From Candidatus Woesearchaeota archaeon (GTDB taxonomy: Archaea > Nanobdellota > Nanobdellia > Woesearchaeales > UBA10216), in NCBI GenBank assembly GCA_016185705.1, contig JACPMZ010000006.1, positions 1 to 47,014 on the forward strand: a stretch of 47,014 bases of DNA, read 5' to 3'. Each line of letters starts with the position of its first letter. Position 1 is the stretch's first letter. Below the pieces are notes generated by a model. It was not told where the DNA came from, did not search any database, and saw nothing but the letters and a program-made list of their open reading frames with translations. This document shows, piece by piece, positions 47,002 through 47,014 of the stretch. A program made the translations under genes and the position numbers.

Positions 47002-47014
47002 TCAATAATTTTTA

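Larger units (their letters stand above)
44165..47014 (+). mobile_element. Integron-like gene cassette array (three cassettes plus start of a fourth)
   Basis: Three units, 44165-44846, 44847-45571 and 45572-46995, each hold one plus-strand gene followed by an attC-like fold-back (87-132 bp between R'' and R' boxes). The boxes keep the near-invariant AAC (R'') and GTT (R'). Cassette 2 begins TTCAAC and ends with R'' GTTGAAC; cassette 3 begins TTATAC and ends with R'' GTATAAC. These are exact complements once the cassette is circular. Cassette 1 matches at 5 of 7. Base composition is clearly more AT-rich than the chromosome before 43500 except in the GC-rich fold-backs. The array continues past the window. 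Confidence 0.75.

Noticed and set aside
1-47014. CRISPR arrays
   Set aside because: The only regularly spaced repeats are the in-gene 90-bp helicase repeat and the 14-bp units at 12119; neither has repeat-spacer structure, and there are no cas genes.
44165-47014. The three fold-backs as terminators or as ends of ordinary inverted-repeat transposons
   Set aside because: The shared AAC/GTT boxes, their cassette-wise complementarity and the one-gene-per-unit, same-strand order fit integron cassettes and not terminators or transposons; no transposase is present.

Overview
The window looks like a chromosome segment of a DPANN-type archaeon; a Woesearchaeota-like lineage is my best guess, at low confidence. 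The archaeal assignment is firm: it carries eIF5A with a GKHG hypusination loop, ribosomal protein L40e, archaeal EF-1 beta next to its small zinc-ribbon partner, NurA, NucS, EndoQ with a PCNA-binding tail, RtcA, and S-layer-like PGF-pre-PGF proteins. Most start codons lie about 27 bases downstream of an AT-rich TATA box, so leaderless transcription is the rule. I used that spacing to choose many starts. I found no rRNA, tRNA or CRISPR array.

Layout. 1-8450: surface proteins, a phosphoesterase, an exported alpha/beta hydrolase behind a duplicated promoter, and a MoxR ATPase/VWA pair. 8450-13800: a nucleotidyltransferase pair, PEBP lipoprotein, RNase H-like protein, CorA, and an AT-rich three-gene zinc-ribbon/lipoprotein/membrane operon with palindromic operators. 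13800-25450: oxidoreductase, RtcA, the translation genes (zinc ribbon, EF-1 beta, eIF5A, L40e), site-2 protease, a Doc/RHH module, a SpoU methyltransferase, HAD phosphatase, a thioredoxin/CcdA pair and a DUF3179 lipoprotein. 25450-35500: a Bro-N protein, a giant surface protein, NucS, DoxX, a type II NADH dehydrogenase-like protein, NurA and VapBC. 35600-43570: EndoQ, a DEAD-box helicase with a repeat tail, a toxin-like pair inserted at the end of an SDR gene, a glycoside-hydrolase-like lipoprotein and FolC.

Two kinds of mobile DNA stand out. A family of ~143-bp non-autonomous elements with 14-bp terminal inverted repeats and a strong central hairpin occurs at 3563, 16556 and 30796. The last copy has a perfect 9-bp target duplication. 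Diverged relatives lie at 24276 and possibly 322. One copy runs into the start codon of the zinc-ribbon/EF-1 beta operon.

The most interesting region is 43558-47014. A broken tyrosine-recombinase gene points away from an array of three same-strand cassettes (unknown protein, HNH nuclease, membrane protein). Each gene is followed by an 87-132 bp attC-like fold-back with R''/R' core boxes. Two of the three cassettes have a 3' R'' box that is the exact complement of the box at their own 5' end, as expected for integron gene cassettes. Each cassette also has extra complementary ends outside the attC. This is best read as an integron-like cassette array in an archaeal genome, running off the end of the window.
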